Shown piece by piece: positions 61,064 to 64,000 of a DNA stretch of 64,000 nt. Position 1 is the stretch's first letter, and the number at the start of each line of letters is the position of its first letter. The notes under the pieces were generated by a model, which saw only the letters and a list, made by a program, of their open reading frames with translations, was not told the DNA's origin and did not search any database. Origin of the DNA: Phorcus lineatus (lineage: Eukaryota > Mollusca > Gastropoda > Trochida > Trochidae); assembly GCA_921293015.1 (NCBI GenBank), contig OV121092.1, positions 12,654,001 through 12,718,000 of the forward strand, in the 5' to 3' direction. Made by a program: the position numbers and the translations under genes.

Positions 61064-64000
61064 CATTTACACTTTTTCCATCCTTACTGTTTTTCACTAC
61101 CAAAACAACATATAGGCTGATATGAATTCAAAACATCTCATATATTCATCAATTTTTGTGTTAATGACAATTTAAAGATATTTCTACAGGGAAAGGTCAT
61201 TTGCTGAAAATAATTCCTCATAGGAGATACTAATTTAATGTATTTGTTTTAAGGAGGATCTTACTTTTGTCAAGCCTCTCTCAGATAAAGGCTGTCGACA
61301 CGCTATCCACAACTGATCTCAATATTGCTCAATACTCCTATTTGCCTTCGTAAGTTCAACTTCAAAGATGTAAATGTCAGTAACGTTTAAGACGAACAAG
61401 AGCTGTCAACTTATGATATGTGAATAGTGACTTAATGGCGAAGGATGTGTTTTAATGCTTCCATTATTCTATCATAAGAGGGGCCAGATGTCGTTTTAAG
61501 GACGAATTTTATTAAAGGGCAATCTAGAGAACATTTACTATAGGACAAAGTGATTTTACTGCTTTACATTTATTCTGCCAACTATAACCTTTATTGTGGG
61601 GATACATTGTTTACCATTTGGATTGTTTAGAATGCAAATCATGCATATTAACCTGTAGCTTATTAAAGTGTCGATTATAAGTTACTGTTGGTTGCTGGAA
61701 TCGAAACAAGAGTAATAGAAGGTGAACCAATCCCACTATCACGTCCAATTAGCGTACAGAAACTTCGTTAGCTGCTTTGATTGAACTTCCTAAAGAGAGG
61801 TTTCGTTGGAGAATATTTTGTTTACACATTAATACATGCTTATTTCATGACTGACTTCAAAATATATTTCTATTTGTAATGTTTTCGTTCCTTGGAATCT
61901 GGCAAATGGACAAAGAATAGCGCGCATTAATTCAAAATCAAATACATTGGGAAATGACGCAATTTGCTACTGCATGTGAAAGGAATGTTAATTAGTATAA
62001 CCATTCATTAAATGAAAAGTTTGAATATTCTGTATGCCTCTACATGTTTCTAAAACTTGTAAAAAGGCGCTTGTTTTTCATAATGCGACATCATAAAATG
62101 ACATAGCTCGTCATACCTCACATGATCGGAGAAATCGCTGTATAAACTTACTCGTGAAATCTGGTGTAGTTGTTATGATCTGATTCTAGTAAAGATGAAG
62201 ACGATAATTAGATTCTAAAAGTGTTTCCAATGTTACAACCTCCTCCTGGTAATTGATTCTTCTGAGTAATGAGGTGACCTTTGTGGATAGCTAACTATCG
62301 ATCAAAACCACTTTGGGAAATGACAAATCAAACTTGTATTCTCTGCAATTGTATGCCTTATGGCTCAATCCTTTGAGGAGGTGATGTGCAGTGACTGAAG
62401 AAACGTAATCATATTTTAAATGAAATCTCTTAACCATACAACATTTGGTGATATCATTGATTGTATAGGGTCTTACATTATAGTTGTTCAATCACAAATA
62501 ATAATGTTCAAACTGTGTTAATGTAAGCACTTTTTTAAAAACCGGATATATAGGACATATAAATGATATTATCTTAAGAAAACATGAAGAAGTGTCCATA
62601 CCAGATACTGAAAATAGTTTTAGAATGGTCATTTACACGAGAGTGTCATTCCGTACCCGAAGGATCAGTTGCAACTCAAACGTAAATATTAACTAACGTG
62701 AAAACGTATCAAATATCTAAAAAGCACTAGGAAATGTTGCAATGAATTATTGAGAATTGTCATGATGTTTACGAGAGATTGTTTCCAAGTCAGGTCGAAT
62801 CGATGGCTTTTTTTTAACATATCCAGTGTCTAAGCAGTTAAACAAAAGCAAGAAAACTGACTGTTTCCTTAGCTGTTTAGAATTTTGTTTTGAATTACCA
62901 AATCTCTTTCTGTCAATGTTTTCCATGTCCGTGGACTTAAAAACCCCTGGGTATGTTTTACTCATCATCTGCAGATACCCATATGTATGCGATATAACGA
63001 GTTTCTATCATAGTCATGTTATACTTGACGTTATGCCCACAAGTGTATAAGCAGTGCGATTCAATATCAAGTAGGAAACGTTTGGTTCTGGCAAATGCGT
63101 ATCATATTTCTAACAGAAATCTCCTTAAGTTAAACGTGACGCCATGATGTATATGCTTCCAACGTGTGGCCGCTTTTCATCTGATGATGATACATACCAA
63201 GAAATGAAAAACGCGATATTCAAATATGACCCCTTGCAGTTTCATTCCTCTTTTTTACAAGTTATATTTGAGGATATCATTTTATTATATGTTCAGTATT
63301 ATTATTTCAAGATATACACTCACGAGCAACATAAACATCACGTTACAAAATACCTTTTATTTCAGTCAAGAATTGACACAGGGTTACCTTTCTTCAGAAG
63401 CCAACTATGCTACGTATTAGTTTTATAACGATATCAGTTCCCGTTTCGGGAAAACACGCCTTTTAAGAAATACACTTTTTGGAAACATCTTAACTAGACG
63501 AGACGGGAAAGTAGAAATTGGTTTGTGTAATGGCGTCCTACAGTGGTGATGTAGAACGATTGTCCAAAAAGTTTTTTATACGTCAATAACATCTTTTATT
63601 ATTAAAATTTTCACTTTTGATAATATTTATAACTCAATTGCCAAACATTGTGGATAAAAAAATACATTTTGAAAAAGCGATCCAACTACCCCAAGTGTAT
63701 TTGAACAGAATAGAAATACATATATCGTAATCTGATGTATGAAATCGTGAGTATTTCTAAACAAATCCTGTTAGTATTAAAGACCTATAAAGTCGTCTTT
63801 TCCTGCCAGCAGTCCTTTGTTTATTATTCTTTTGATAATCTGTTGGGACGTTTCTTTTGGTGGTAAGTTTACTATGTAGAATTCAGGAACGTTAGAATGA
63901 TGGGTAACTTCATGACATATTTATGCTTACTATATCACTTTAAATGACTTTGAAGTTAATAAGCATAAAAACGACATATCAGATTGACATAAATGCAATT
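61064..64000. other. Right-hand spacer, no supported gene
   Basis: AT-rich. A 94-codon frame at 63144-63428 begins with reasonable composition (MMYMLPTCGRFSSDDD) but lacks splice signals, homology or codon support over its second half, so I do not call it. Confidence 0.45.

Noticed and set aside
63144..63428. 94-codon + frame beginning MMYMLPTCGRFSSDDD
   Set aside because: Composition degrades after about 40 codons and no splice or regulatory signals support it.

Overview
The window looks like AT-rich nuclear DNA of an animal, most likely a marine invertebrate and plausibly a mollusc. The basis is the mixture of decayed LINEs, several small inverted-repeat transposons, SINE-like pieces headed by (AAT)n, long microsatellites, a THAP zinc-finger gene relic, splice-site-like signals and AATAAA sites, with no bacterial gene organisation. 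The species assignment is inference. Nearly all the open frames are shadows in non-coding DNA. I found no intact multi-exon gene, no CRISPR array, no rRNA gene and no convincing functional tRNA.

Layout: 1-12118 is a tandem segmental duplication with a period of about 7.35 kb. Copy A (1-~4697) is cut by the window edge and copy B is 7345-~12118. Copy A carries a 497-bp pogo/Tigger-like inverted-repeat element whose empty site is preserved in copy B. Copy B has its own internal duplication and a SINE/MITE-like insertion. A decayed LINE reverse-transcriptase 3' end (minus strand, CAGA-repeat tail) lies between the copies. Region 12119-15580 is spacer with a short inverted repeat and a tRNA-like SINE. 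Region 15600-17120 holds a THAP-domain gene or pseudogene with a consensus CRE upstream, four in-frame stops and a poly(A) signal. Immediately downstream, 17614-18544 is a foldback transposon with about 135-bp inverted arms built of ~15-bp units, a perfect 9-bp target duplication and a FLYWCH-like remnant inside, which suggests a MULE/FB-type element.

Region 18.5-25 kb is spacer with a poly(G)/poly(C)-rich element (45 consecutive C), an (AT)n run and a short AAT-headed element. A second, more diverged tandem segmental duplication occupies about 25150-42440 (unit 1 to ~32180, unit 2 from ~32280). It contains a 29-bp minisatellite in both units, an 861-bp mariner-like MITE, LINE tails, a hairpin and a 942-bp (TC)n tract. 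A minus-strand terminal exon with a nearby poly(A) signal (27185-27497) is the best candidate for living coding sequence.

Region 42.4-64 kb is mostly spacer with isolated exon-like patches (43.5-43.9, 49.9-50.1, 51.66-51.80, 59.16-59.51 kb), a hairpin MITE at 48.5 kb, a Tc1-type transposase C-terminus at 56.3 kb, SINE-like repeats, and a very homogeneous ten-copy ~91-bp satellite at 60160-61063. The parts do not form a pathway. The coherent story is a transposon-rich, repeatedly duplicated gene-poor region.
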